From assembly GCA_900764925.1 (NCBI GenBank), contig CAAFPW010000005.1, forward strand, positions 1 through 53,148: a stretch of DNA of 53,148 bases. The letters run 5' to 3'. The translations under genes were made by a program, and so were the position numbers. This stretch comes from Fusobacteriaceae bacterium. GTDB lineage: Bacteria; Fusobacteriota; Fusobacteriia; Fusobacteriales; Fusobacteriaceae. Below, in pieces: positions 1-8,765 of the stretch (its first letter is position 1; each line of letters starts with the position of its first letter). The notes under the pieces were generated by a model. That model searched no databases. It had not been told where the DNA came from and saw nothing but the letters and a program-made list of their open reading frames with translations.

Positions 1-1003
1 AGGAATGATGTTATTTGGTTGTCAATCAAAAGAGGGAAAAGTTGTTGAGGAACAAAAAGAGATAAATGTTTATACAGCATTAGAAAATGAACAAATTCCT
101 ATGTTTTTAGAGAGCTTTAAGAAACAGCATCCAGAGATAAAAGTAAATATCACAAGAGATTCAACAGGGGTATTGATAACAAAAATTATTGCTGAAAAGG
201 AAAATCCACAAGCTGACTTAGTGTGGGGAACAGCAGCTACTGGGTTATTAATGTTAGATAATGAAGAGTTATTAGAGCCTTATGCACCTAAGGGATTAGA
301 GAGAGTTAATCCAAAATTAAGAGACTCGGCAGAGGTTCCAGTATGGGTAGGAAACAATGCTTGGATGGCTACATTTGCTGTAAATAAACCAGAACTTGAA
401 AAATTAGGATTACCAATTCCAAGAACTTATGAAGATCTTTTAGATCCAAGATATAAAGGGTTGATATCTATGCCACATCCAGCATCTTCAGGAACAGGAT
501 TTTTAGCAATAGCAGGATTTATTCAAATCATGGGCGAAGAAAAAGCATGGGAGTATATGGAAAAACTTCATGAAAATATGGGAGTATATACACACTCAGG
601 TTCAAAACCAGCAAAACAAGCAGCTAGTGGAGAGTATCCAATAGGAATTTCATATGATTATCCATCAGTAAAATTGATGAACGAAGGAAATCCAATAGAG
701 GTAGTATTTCCAGTAGGTGGTTCTGGTTGGGATTCAGAAGCTAATGCTTTAATAGCTAAGGAAAATATTAAAGATGAAGCAAAAGTATTCTTAGATTGGG
801 CTATTTCAGATGAAGCAATGAAATTATATGGAACTCAATATGCAATAACAGGAGTACCTACAGATAATAAAATACCAGAAGGATATCCAGAAAATCCAAT
901 GGAACATTTAGTTAAAAATGATTTTAATTGGTTAGCAAAGACTAAAAATGAGATTTTAGATAAATGGAGCAATAAATTTGGAGCTAAAGCAGAACAACAA
1001 TAA
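1..1003 (+). CDS. phnS: 2-aminoethylphosphonate-type ABC transporter substrate-binding lipoprotein (5' end cut by window)
   Basis: Periplasmic binding protein of the iron(III)/AEP-type family, probably capturing 2-aminoethylphosphonate. The frame is open to the left window edge. The first visible residues read GMMLFGC, which fits the end of a lipoprotein signal peptide (lipobox LFGC), so the ATG at 5 is probably internal and the true start lies outside. The mature part shows features usual in this family: an early INVYTALE strand, the DLVWGTAATG loop and a YDYPSV segment near residue 220. The ATPase, fused permease, phnX and phnW follow in the same direction, which is the main basis for the substrate call. 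An iron(III) importer would look similar without that context. Confident of the family, fairly confident of the substrate. Confidence 0.85.
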   Translation, partial: GMMLFGCQSKEGKVVEEQKEINVYTALENEQIPMFLESFKKQHPEIKVNITRDSTGVLITKIIAEKENPQADLVWGTAATGLLMLDNEELLEPYAPKGLERVNPKLRDSAEVPVWVGNNAWMATFAVNKPELEKLGLPIPRTYEDLLDPRYKGLISMPHPASSGTGFLAIAGFIQIMGEEKAWEYMEKLHENMGVYTHSGSKPAKQAASGEYPIGISYDYPSVKLMNEGNPIEVVFPVGGSGWDSEANALIAKENIKDEAKVFLDWAISDEAMKLYGTQYAITGVPTDNKIPEGYPENPMEHLVKNDFNWLAKTKNEILDKWSNKFGAKAEQQ

Positions 1004-1028
1004 TTAGAGTAGAAAGTCAGGAGGAAAA

Positions 1029-2012
1029 ATGGAGTATTTAGAGATAAAAAATGTAGAAAAATACTATGGAAAATTTCATGCATTAAAAAATATAAATATA
1101 TCTATAAAAAAGGGAGAGTTTATATCTTTTTTAGGACCAAGTGGTTGTGGAAAAACAACACTTTTAAGAGTTATAGCTGGATTAGAGGAGCTAAATTCTG
1201 GAAGTATCTTTTTAAAGGGAAAGGACATATCAAAGTTACATCCATCAAAGAGAAACTTTTCAATAGTATTCCAATCTTATGCTCTTTTTCCTAATATGAC
1301 TATTAGAGAGAATGTAGCTTATGGTTTAAAAAATAAGAAAATAGCTAAAGATATAATAGATAAAAAGGTAAAAAACGCTTTGGATATGGTTGGATTATTT
1401 TCTATAAGTGAAAAATATCCAAGTGAAATCAGTGGTGGACAACAACAGAGGGTAGCCATAGCTAGAGCTATTGTCCTTGAACCAGATATTTTACTATTAG
1501 ATGAACCACTATCTGCTTTAGATGCTAAGGTAAGAGAAAAACTTAGAAATGATATAAAAGCTTTACAAAATAGACTTAAATTAACAACAATAATGGTAAC
1601 TCATGATCAGGAGGAAGCTCTCTCTATGTCAGATAAAATAATGGTTATGAGAGCTGGAGAGGTAATGCAATGGGGAAGTTCAAGAGAGATTTATGAGAAA
1701 CCTAACTCTAAATTTGTAGCAGACTTCATAGGAAAAATCAATTTCTTAGAAGATGGAAATGCAATTCGTCCTGAACATGTAAAGATAGTAACAGATTCTA
1801 CACCAACTACTAATAAGATAATCTCAAGAGAGATTCAAGGATGGGAATATTTAGGAGCCTCTTATAGATTATTCTTTAAAAATAATGATAAAACATTGAA
1901 AGTGGAAGTTCCATGTAATTTTATAGATGAAGAAAAGTTAAAAATAGGAAATCAATTTTTCTTAGAGTTAGACAAAGATTATTATATGAACTTTAGAGAT
2001 GAGGTAGTATAA
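1029..2012 (+). CDS. phnT: AEP ABC transporter ATP-binding protein
   Basis: Cytoplasmic ATPase of about 327 residues that powers the AEP importer. Walker A is GPSGCGKTT near residue 36, the signature is SGGQQQR near 136, Walker B is ILLLDEP, followed by the switch histidine in TIMVTHD. The last 90 residues form a TOBE-like regulatory extension (INFLEDGNAIRPEHVKIV), as in PotA/FbpC-type ATPases. AGGAGG lies just before the ATG. The stop overlaps the permease start as TAATG, indicating translational coupling. The family alone would allow an iron or polyamine importer; the phosphonate call rests on phnX and phnW downstream. Confidence 0.88.
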   Translation: MEYLEIKNVEKYYGKFHALKNINISIKKGEFISFLGPSGCGKTTLLRVIAGLEELNSGSIFLKGKDISKLHPSKRNFSIVFQSYALFPNMTIRENVAYGLKNKKIAKDIIDKKVKNALDMVGLFSISEKYPSEISGGQQQRVAIARAIVLEPDILLLDEPLSALDAKVREKLRNDIKALQNRLKLTTIMVTHDQEEALSMSDKIMVMRAGEVMQWGSSREIYEKPNSKFVADFIGKINFLEDGNAIRPEHVKIVTDSTPTTNKIISREIQGWEYLGASYRLFFKNNDKTLKVEVPCNFIDEEKLKIGNQFFLELDKDYYMNFRDEVV

Positions 2013-3733
2013 TGCAAAAAACTAGAGATGAGATAATAAAAGAGATTTTGACATGGTTTATACTGATATTTCTCTTTGTTTCAATAATATGTCCATTGAG
2101 TATGCTATTTATAAAATCTTTTCAAAATAATGATGGATTGTATGTTGGGTTAGCTAATTTTAAAGATTATTTTTCAGATAAAAATCTGATGATCTCTTTA
2201 AAAAATACTTTTACAATCTCTATTGTTTCAAGTGTAATATCACTTGTGTTAGCTTTTGGTTATGCTTATGGAATACAGAGAACAACTATAAAGTATAAAA
2301 ATATTTTCAAATATATAGCTTTGATGCCACTATTTGCACCTACTATGATGCATGGAATAGCTTTGGTTTACCTTTTTGGAAGAAAAGGGGCAATTACAAC
2401 AGGTTTTTTTGAAAAGCTGCCATGGCTAGCAACAGATATAGGACTTTATGGAGCTACTGGGATAATTATAGCAGAGGTTTTATATATTTTTCCGCAGGTA
2501 TTCTTAGTTTTAAATATCGCTTTATCAACAACAGATTATAGATTGTATGAAGCAGCAGATATGTTGGGAACAAGTGAGTTGAGAAAGTTTTTTACAATAA
2601 CTCTTCCAAATATAAAATATGGTTTGATATCTTCGTTTATCATAGCTTTTATTCTATCTTTCACAGACTTTGGAGCACCTAAAGTTGTAGGAGGAAATTA
2701 TACAGTCTTAGCAACAGATATCTATATTAAAGTTGTGGGACAAAATAATATGTCTATGGGAGCGGTTGTTGGAATAATACTTTTGATACCTTCAGTAATA
2801 GCTTTTTTTATAGATCAAAAAGTTCAAAAGAAACAAGGTATAGTCTTCAATGCTAAATCCAAAGAGTATGTGGCAAAGAAGAAAAAAATAAGAGATATAT
2901 TTTATTATATCTATCTAAGTATAATATGTTTAATGATAATAGCTGTATTTATAACAATATTTGTATCAGCATTCTCTAAACTTTGGCCTTATGATTTAAG
3001 TTTTAGTTTAAAAAACTTTATATTTTATGATTACAATGGTGGAGTTGGAATATTTTTTAGAAACTCTGTAATATTAGCTACTTTATCTGGAATAGCAGGA
3101 ACACTTATGACTTTTATGAGTGCATATCTGATTGAGAAAAAAGAGAAAAAAGATTTTAAAGACAAGATCATATATTTTCTCTCACTGATACCACTAGCAC
3201 TTCCTGGAATGGTAATAGGTATATCTTTCATATTCTTTTTTAATAAAACAAGTTTTCAGATACCACTTTTAAATATAGAGATAATAAATCCATTTAATGG
3301 GATTTATAAAACAATTTGGATAATGGTATTAGCAAATGTGATACACTTTTTCTCAATATCTTTTTTAACAGCAAACACAGCTTTAAAAAAATTGGATAAA
3401 GAGTTTGAAAGGGTTTCACTATCTATGGGAATACCTTGGTATAAAACATTTTACAATGTAACTTTTCCAATGTGTTTAGATGCAATATTAGAGATATTTT
3501 TCTACTACTTTGTCAATTCGATGGTTACTATTTCGGCGTTGGTATTTTTATACACATCTAATTTGGGATTACTTGCAATATCAGTTATCAACTTAGATGA
3601 TACTGGAGAGATAGCTAAGGCTTCAGCAATGTCAATAGTAATACTTATGACAAATATAGTTATAAAATTAATCTATCAAATAATATTAAAAATATTAGAA
3701 AAAAGAAAATTAAAGAGGAGATTGGCAGAATGA
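2012..3733 (+). CDS. AEP ABC transporter permease, fused double-domain
   Basis: Inner-membrane permease of 573 residues with about 12 hydrophobic segments. It is a tandem fusion of two permease domains that are separate PhnU and PhnV proteins in enterobacteria. Each half carries a coupling-loop motif: EAADMLGTSELRKF near residue 180 and ERVSLSMGIPWYKTF near residue 470. A charged linker (KKKKIRDIFYY) near residue 290 joins the halves. The fusion is usual for fused AEP and iron permeases. It starts within the ATPase stop codon (TAATG), and its own stop overlaps phnX as ATGA, so all three genes are translationally coupled. Confidence 0.87.
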   Translation: MQKTRDEIIKEILTWFILIFLFVSIICPLSMLFIKSFQNNDGLYVGLANFKDYFSDKNLMISLKNTFTISIVSSVISLVLAFGYAYGIQRTTIKYKNIFKYIALMPLFAPTMMHGIALVYLFGRKGAITTGFFEKLPWLATDIGLYGATGIIIAEVLYIFPQVFLVLNIALSTTDYRLYEAADMLGTSELRKFFTITLPNIKYGLISSFIIAFILSFTDFGAPKVVGGNYTVLATDIYIKVVGQNNMSMGAVVGIILLIPSVIAFFIDQKVQKKQGIVFNAKSKEYVAKKKKIRDIFYYIYLSIICLMIIAVFITIFVSAFSKLWPYDLSFSLKNFIFYDYNGGVGIFFRNSVILATLSGIAGTLMTFMSAYLIEKKEKKDFKDKIIYFLSLIPLALPGMVIGISFIFFFNKTSFQIPLLNIEIINPFNGIYKTIWIMVLANVIHFFSISFLTANTALKKLDKEFERVSLSMGIPWYKTFYNVTFPMCLDAILEIFFYYFVNSMVTISALVFLYTSNLGLLAISVINLDDTGEIAKASAMSIVILMTNIVIKLIYQIILKILEKRKLKRRLAE

Positions 3734-4533
3734 AAAAAATAAATTTAGTAGTATTTGACTGGGCAGGAACAACAGTAGATTATGGATGTTTTGCTCCTGT
3801 AAAAGTGTTTTTAGAAATTTTTAAAGAGAAGGGAATCGAAGTTACTTTAGATGAAGCAAGAGCACCAATGGGATTATTAAAAATTGATCACATTAAGGCT
3901 ATGCTTTCTGGAGAAAGAGTTGGAAAGATTTGGTATGAAAAATTTGGTAGAGAGTGGAATATGGATGATGTAAATGATCTATATATGAATTTTGAAAAGA
4001 AGTTATTTGCAATTCTAATGGATTATACAGACCCAGTACCACATTGTTTAGATACAATTGCTAAATTGAGAGAGATGGGATTAAAAATTGGTTCAACAAC
4101 AGGATACACAAAAGATATGATGGATGTAGTAGTTCCTAAAGCAAAAGAGAAAGGATATTCTCCAGATTTCTACATAACACCTAGTTCAGTACCAGCAGGA
4201 AGACCAGCTCCATATATGATATATCAAAATATGTTAACTTTAAAAGAGGGAGACACTGATTGTGTAGTTAAAGTAGGAGATACTATCACTGATATAAGAG
4301 AGGGTAGAAACGCTAAAGTTTGGACAGTAGGATTACTAAAAGGAAGTAGTGAACTTGGACTTACACAAGATGAAGTAAATAAACTTTCAGCAGAGGAATT
4401 AAAAGAAAAAATGGATAAAGTTGCTACAAAAATGTTAGCTGCAGGAGCACATTTAGTAGTTGAAGATATCTCAAAAGTTCCAATGGCAATAGAGATAATA
4501 AATGGTAAATTAAAAAATGGAGAAAGAGCTTAA
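3730..4533 (+). CDS. phnX: phosphonoacetaldehyde hydrolase (phosphonatase)
   Basis: HAD-superfamily enzyme of 267 residues that splits phosphonoacetaldehyde into acetaldehyde and phosphate, the second step of AEP degradation after PhnW. The nucleophile motif FDWAGTT puts Asp at residue 10. The Schiff-base lysine specific to phosphonatases is K51 in APMGLLKIDHIK. These match D12 and K53 of the Bacillus cereus enzyme with a constant offset of two. Later HAD motifs are GSTTGYT and KVGDTITDI. The start overlaps the permease stop by four bases. Length and motifs are typical, and the call is secure. Confidence 0.97.
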   Translation: MKKINLVVFDWAGTTVDYGCFAPVKVFLEIFKEKGIEVTLDEARAPMGLLKIDHIKAMLSGERVGKIWYEKFGREWNMDDVNDLYMNFEKKLFAILMDYTDPVPHCLDTIAKLREMGLKIGSTTGYTKDMMDVVVPKAKEKGYSPDFYITPSSVPAGRPAPYMIYQNMLTLKEGDTDCVVKVGDTITDIREGRNAKVWTVGLLKGSSELGLTQDEVNKLSAEELKEKMDKVATKMLAAGAHLVVEDISKVPMAIEIINGKLKNGERA

Positions 4534-4552
4534 GAGGATAAATTAGGAGGAA

Positions 4553-5677
4553 ATGATGAATATATTAGATGAACAATTAAGGAGACCATACCTATTATTA
4601 ACACCAGGACCACTTACTACAAGTAACGGAGTTAGAATGGCAATGTTGAAAGATTGGTGTACTTGGGATAAGGATTATAATGATATAGTACAAGATATTA
4701 GAGCAAGATTAGTAAAATTAGCTGTATCACCAGAAAATTATAATAAATATACTTCTGTTTTGATGCAAGGAAGCGGATCGTTTGGAGTAGAATCTGTTAT
4801 AGGGACAGTTGTTCCAAAAGATGGGAAGTTATTTATCATAGCTAATGGTGCTTATGGAAATAGAATGGAAGAGATAGCAAAAGTTTTAAATATTAACTAT
4901 GTTATTGAAAAACTTGGAGATAAAGAGGCCATTGATCTATCTAGAGTGAGAGAGATTTTAGAGAGAGATCCAGAGATAACTCATGTTTCTGTTGTACATA
5001 GTGAAACTACAAGTGGTATGTTAAATCCAATAGAAAAGATAGGAGAAATAGTAAAAGAATTTAAAAAGATATATATAGTGGATGCTATGTCAAGTTTTGG
5101 TGGAATAGAGATAGCTGTAGATGAGATAGGGATAGATTTTTTAATAAGTTCATCTAATAAGTGTATACAAGGGGTACCAGGATTCTCTTTTATAATCTGT
5201 AAAAAAGAAGCTATTGAAAATTGTAAAGGACAAGCACGTTCTTTAGCATTGGATATCTATAGTCAATGGAAAGTTATGGAAGAACAAAATGGAAAATGGA
5301 GATTCACTTCTCCTACTCATACAGTTAGAGCTTTCTATCAAGCTCTTTTGGAACTTGAAAGAGAGGGTGGAGTAGTAGAAAGAGAGAAAAGATACAGAGC
5401 TAATAATAAAACTCTTAGAGAGGGAATGAAACAATTAGGATTTACTTCATTGATAGCTGATGAGTATCAATCTCCAATAATAACAACATTTTTAGCACCA
5501 AAAAGTGAAAAATATAAGTTTGAAGAGTTTTATAAAAAATTAAAAGAGGAAGGATTTGTAATCTATCCTGGAAAAGTAACTGATGTTGAAAGTTTTAGAA
5601 TAGGAAATATTGGAGAAATATATCCTGATGATATACATGATCTTTTAAGAGCCATTGAAAAATCAATGAATTGGTAG
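4553..5677 (+). CDS. phnW: 2-aminoethylphosphonate--pyruvate transaminase
   Basis: PLP-dependent class V aminotransferase, 374 residues, converting AEP plus pyruvate to phosphonoacetaldehyde plus alanine and so feeding PhnX. The PLP lysine is K203 in SSNKCIQGVPGFS. The N-terminal PYLLLTPGPLTTS and the HSETTSGMLNP block are family hallmarks. AGGAGG lies six bases before the first of two tandem ATG codons (4553 and 4556); either could serve. It is the last gene of the first phosphonate operon and is followed by a strong terminator. Confidence 0.97.
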   Translation: MMNILDEQLRRPYLLLTPGPLTTSNGVRMAMLKDWCTWDKDYNDIVQDIRARLVKLAVSPENYNKYTSVLMQGSGSFGVESVIGTVVPKDGKLFIIANGAYGNRMEEIAKVLNINYVIEKLGDKEAIDLSRVREILERDPEITHVSVVHSETTSGMLNPIEKIGEIVKEFKKIYIVDAMSSFGGIEIAVDEIGIDFLISSSNKCIQGVPGFSFIICKKEAIENCKGQARSLALDIYSQWKVMEEQNGKWRFTSPTHTVRAFYQALLELEREGGVVEREKRYRANNKTLREGMKQLGFTSLIADEYQSPIITTFLAPKSEKYKFEEFYKKLKEEGFVIYPGKVTDVESFRIGNIGEIYPDDIHDLLRAIEKSMNW

Positions 5678-5695
5678 TAGATAATTAAATATTGA

Positions 5696-5741
5696 ATGGG
5701 AGATATTGCAATTTAAGATTTTGCAACATCTCCCATTTTTA
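5696..5741 (+). terminator. Rho-independent terminator after phnW
   Basis: ATGGGAGATATTGCAA (5696-5711) pairs with TTGCAACATCTCCCAT (5721-5736) with one A-C mismatch and a 9-nt loop, then TTTTTATTTTT. It lies 18 bases after the phnW stop and separates the AEP operon from the phnD operon. The rest of the 312-base gap (5742-5894) is AT-rich, with a weak imperfect hairpin near 5785-5835 and no gene that I can see. Confidence 0.92.
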
Positions 5742-5894
5742 TTTTTGTGTAAAAGAGATATTTTTTATTTTATGTAAAAAAAGACAGAATTCTATGGAGG
5801 ATTTTTTAATAAAAAAATAGAAAAACCTAGAATTTAATGGGAAAGAGAGAAAAAAATAATAAATAAAATAGAGTTAAAAAAATTTTTTTATAAA

Positions 5895-5948
5895 TTTACT
5901 TAACTTTTACTAAAAATAAATAATAATTTAACATAAAACCGTTATAGT
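5895..5948 (+). promoter_or_regulatory. putative Pho box and promoter of phnD operon
   Basis: Four hexamers spaced exactly 11 bp apart: TTTACT (5895), TTTACT (5906), TAAATA (5917) and TTAACA (5928). A -10-like TATAGT follows at 5943 after 9 bp. Eleven-bp direct repeats of TTNACA type are the known binding pattern of PhoP/PhoB-family response regulators, giving induction by phosphate starvation. The same architecture recurs at 10133-10186. The repeats are seen directly; the regulator identity is inferred, and no pho regulator gene is in the window. Confidence 0.6.
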
Positions 5949-5989
5949 TCTTATAGGTTGAAAAATCAAAATATTAAGGAGGAAAATTT

Positions 5990-7009
5990 ATGAAATTTTC
6001 AATTTTAAAAAAATCTTTAGGAATGTTATTGGGAATAGGGTTATTTTTAGGAAATTTTGGAGAGAGTTATTCATTTTTTAGTAGTAAAGAGGAAAAAATT
6101 ATCTTAGGATTCCTACCAAATGAGGCTGGAGCAGAATGGGATGATTATAGAAACGGAATGGCAGCAGAGATAGAGATTGCAACTGGAAAAGAGGTAGAGG
6201 TAAGAACAACAGATTCCTATGAAGCACTAATAGATGCTGTGTTAGCAGGAGAGGTAGATGTGGCATACAGTGGACCTAACCAATATGTAGTAGCCAAAGA
6301 TGATCCTATGGGAGGAGAAAAGATTCAACCTTTAACAGTTAATGCTGGGGAGAGAAAACTGTCTAAAGCTGGATATCCTGGATGGATAGCAACAAAAAAA
6401 GATTCTGACTTACATAAAGAGATAAAAGCAGCAGGAATAGGAGATGATCTTACTGCTGGAGGAAAAGATGAGATAGAGAGAATAAAAATGTTAAGAAATA
6501 AGAGATTCTCATTTGTTTCACCATCTTCATCTTCAGGATTTAAAGTTCCAAGAGCTATACTATACTCTGTATTTGGACCTAATGGAACAGGAGAGATAGA
6601 GAATAAAGATGATTTTGCAAATCCACAAAAGATTAATTTTATGGAAGTAGTATTTTCACCTACATCAGATCATCAAGGAAATATCAACTCAGTTGTAAAT
6701 GGAAATGTAGATGCAGGAGCTTTCTGTTGTGACTATTTTGGACAAAAAGGTGTAGATGCTAAAAGTATTAAAGAGTTTTATGTACTAGCTTATAGAACTG
6801 TTCCTAACGGACCAATTTGGGCAAATGTTGAAGCTTTAGGGGAAGAGGATGCAGCAAAAATATCTGAACACTTTGCAGAATTGACAATAGAGAATGCTTC
6901 AGAGTTAGGGAAAAAGATGTGGACTGGAGAGAAGACATATCTAACTAATGAGACTGATGGATTTGTAAATGTAGATGATGGTTTCTACGATATTATTAGA
7001 CAAATGTAA
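5990..7009 (+). CDS. phnD: phosphonate ABC transporter substrate-binding protein
   Basis: Periplasmic PhnD-family binding protein of 339 residues. An N-terminal signal peptide (MKFSILKKSLGMLLGIGLF, positively charged then hydrophobic) directs export; no lipobox cysteine is obvious. Family features include the opening ILGFLPNE, the DVAYSGPNQYV loop, SFVSPSSSSGFKVP (phosphonate-binding Ser/Thr loop) and DAGAFCCDYF. AAGGAGG lies 10 bases upstream of the ATG. It is the first gene of the second phosphonate cluster, under the putative Pho box, and is separated from phnC by an attenuator. That arrangement could make the binding protein more abundant than the membrane subunits. Confidence 0.93.
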   Translation: MKFSILKKSLGMLLGIGLFLGNFGESYSFFSSKEEKIILGFLPNEAGAEWDDYRNGMAAEIEIATGKEVEVRTTDSYEALIDAVLAGEVDVAYSGPNQYVVAKDDPMGGEKIQPLTVNAGERKLSKAGYPGWIATKKDSDLHKEIKAAGIGDDLTAGGKDEIERIKMLRNKRFSFVSPSSSSGFKVPRAILYSVFGPNGTGEIENKDDFANPQKINFMEVVFSPTSDHQGNINSVVNGNVDAGAFCCDYFGQKGVDAKSIKEFYVLAYRTVPNGPIWANVEALGEEDAAKISEHFAELTIENASELGKKMWTGEKTYLTNETDGFVNVDDGFYDIIRQM

Positions 7010-7040
7010 TTAAAAAATAGAGGTTAAAAGTATTTATTTT

Positions 7041-7078
7041 GGTTGAGCCCTTGAGAAAACCCAAAGTATTGAAAAATA
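7041..7078 (+). promoter_or_regulatory. conserved leader RNA element, copy A (candidate antiterminator target)
   Basis: This 38-nt block reads GGTTGAGCCCTTGAGA, then AAACCCAAAG, then TATTGAAAAATA. It matches the block at 10222-10259 at 34 of 38 positions. A short stem GGTT/AACC can enclose two direct repeats of TTGAG. Its 3' half is the 5' arm of the terminator at 7058-7103, so forming the upstream stem, or binding a protein there, would disrupt the terminator. It precedes phnC. The GlpP-family RNA-binding antiterminator encoded at 9592 is the natural candidate ligand. A metabolite riboswitch is the alternative. Confidence 0.65.
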
Positions 7079-7103
7079 GCATTTTCAATTGCTTTGGGTT
7101 TTA
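7058..7103 (+). terminator. attenuator terminator before phnC
   Basis: AACCCAAAG (7058-7066) pairs perfectly with CTTTGGGTT (7092-7100), and inside it TTGAAAA (7069-7075) pairs with TTTTCAA (7082-7088). A short T run follows (TTTT at 7099-7102). It lies inside the phn operon, 33 bases before phnC, so it should reduce read-through from phnD unless antiterminated. Confidence 0.8.
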
Positions 7104-7135
7104 TTGTATATAGATTTTAGTAGAAGGAGAAAAGA

Positions 7136-7951
7136 ATGAAAAAAACAGTATTAGAAGTTAAAAATTTAGTGAAAAGTTATGATGGAAGAAGAAATGTCTT
7201 AAATGGAATGAACTTAAATTTTAAAGAGGGGGAGCTAGTTTCAATAATTGGTTCATCTGGAGCAGGGAAATCAACATTTTTAAGATGTTTAAATAAGATG
7301 ATAGAACCAACTTCTGGAGATGTAATTTTTAATGGAGAGAGTCTAGTAAGTGCAGGAAAAAAAGAGATAAAAAAAATGAGAAGTAGAATAGGAATGATAT
7401 TTCAACACTATAATATTGTAAAACAATTGACAGCAGTTGAAAATGTACTACATGGAAAACTTGGACAGATGAGTACATTAAAAGGATTCCTAGGACTTTA
7501 TAGTGAGGAGGATAAGAGAGAAGCTTTTGATCTTTTGAAAGAGTTGGGATTGAAAGGGCATGAGTATAAAAAATGTGATAATCTTTCAGGAGGACAAAAG
7601 CAAAGAGTTGGAATAGCAAGAGCATTGATACAAAATCCACATTTGATACTTTGTGATGAACCTATAGCCTCACTTGATCCTCACTCTTCAAAGGTAATCA
7701 TGGATATTTTAAAGGATATAACAACAAATAAAAATATTACATGTATAGTGAATCTACACCAAGTAGATGTAGCACTAAAATATTCAGATAGAATAATTGG
7801 ATTAAAAGATGGAAAAGTATTATTCAATGGAACTCCTAATGAGTTGACAGAAGAGGTTATTTGTGAAATCTATGGAGTAAAACCTGGAGAATTAATAGTA
7901 GATAGTAGTGAAAAAGATGAGTATTTAAATACAAAATCAGTGGTAGCATAG
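7136..7951 (+). CDS. phnC: phosphonate ABC transporter ATP-binding protein
   Basis: ATPase of the PhnCDE importer, 271 residues, cytoplasmic face. Walker A is GSSGAGKST near residue 39, the Q-loop is MIFQHYNIV, the signature is LSGGQKQR near 154, Walker B is LILCDEP and the switch region is CIVNLHQVDVAL. The LHQVD motif is typical of PhnC. AAGGAGA precedes the ATG. It is followed 10 bases later by the first of two permease genes. Expression is probably limited by the attenuator just upstream. Confidence 0.95.
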   Translation: MKKTVLEVKNLVKSYDGRRNVLNGMNLNFKEGELVSIIGSSGAGKSTFLRCLNKMIEPTSGDVIFNGESLVSAGKKEIKKMRSRIGMIFQHYNIVKQLTAVENVLHGKLGQMSTLKGFLGLYSEEDKREAFDLLKELGLKGHEYKKCDNLSGGQKQRVGIARALIQNPHLILCDEPIASLDPHSSKVIMDILKDITTNKNITCIVNLHQVDVALKYSDRIIGLKDGKVLFNGTPNELTEEVICEIYGVKPGELIVDSSEKDEYLNTKSVVA

Positions 7952-7961
7952 GGGAGAAAGT

Positions 7962-8765
7962 ATGAAGATAGTGATAGAAAATGATATTTTTAAAAAGTAC
8001 AGGAGAAAAATATTAAGTTCTACAATTATAATAACTTTGTTGACAATATTTTTTATGGTTATATCAGATTTTCAGATAATTAAATTGATTGAGGGAATTG
8101 GAAAAATTGGATTTTTTTTAAAACAGTATTTTCCACCAAAATTTATGGATATGAAAACAACAATGTATGAACTTTGGGTAACGATAGCTGTAAGTATTGG
8201 AAGTACAGTAGTTGCTGCTATTTTATCTTTTGGGATGGGGCTTTGTACAAGTGATGCGATAGCTTTAAATAGAGTTTTAGGAAAGATATTTAATATTTTT
8301 GGATTGATTTGTAGAAATATTCCAATCTATGTTTGGCAACTTCTTTTGGGAATGGTATTTTATATGGGAGGATTTTTCTTAGCTTTCTTAATAATATTTT
8401 TAATATCAGTAGGATTTTTAATAAGAGCTTTTAAGGAGACTATTGATGAAACTTCTGGAAGTAGTATAGAAGCTTTAGAAGCAACAGGGGCTAGTAAATT
8501 GGTGATAATAAAAAATGCTATATTACCAGATACTTTGCCACAATTAGTAAGTTGGACTCTATTTTGTATAGAGACTAATATTAGAAGTTCCTCTTTGATA
8601 GGATATTTGACAGGGGCAGGGATAGGACATCTAATATCTTATTATAGAGGATTTAAAAGAGATTTCCATACTACTTTGGCTTTAGTAATCATAGTGGCAG
8701 TAACTCTAGTACTATGGGATTACTTCAGTAATAAATTGAGGAGGATAATATTAGATGAAAATTAA
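7962..8765 (+). CDS. phnE: phosphonate ABC transporter permease (first PhnE)
   Basis: Inner-membrane permease of 267 residues with about six hydrophobic segments. The cytoplasmic coupling loop is EALEATGASKLVIIKNAILPDTLP-like near residues 168-190, as in PhnE/PhnE1. It pairs with the second permease, whose start overlaps this gene's last 11 bases, suggesting coupled translation of a heterodimeric channel. RNIPIYVWQLLLGMVF near residue 120 resembles the conserved RxIPxxVWxLL stretch of PhnE. Confidence 0.93.
   Translation: MKIVIENDIFKKYRRKILSSTIIITLLTIFFMVISDFQIIKLIEGIGKIGFFLKQYFPPKFMDMKTTMYELWVTIAVSIGSTVVAAILSFGMGLCTSDAIALNRVLGKIFNIFGLICRNIPIYVWQLLLGMVFYMGGFFLAFLIIFLISVGFLIRAFKETIDETSGSSIEALEATGASKLVIIKNAILPDTLPQLVSWTLFCIETNIRSSSLIGYLTGAGIGHLISYYRGFKRDFHTTLALVIIVAVTLVLWDYFSNKLRRIILDEN

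Noticed and set aside
7041..7078. Assigning the phn leader element to a named riboswitch class or to TRAP
   Set aside because: The sequence does not match fluoride, preQ1, SAM, guanidine or other classes I can recall, and two GAG triplets are too few for TRAP; a GlpP-family protein is encoded nearby.
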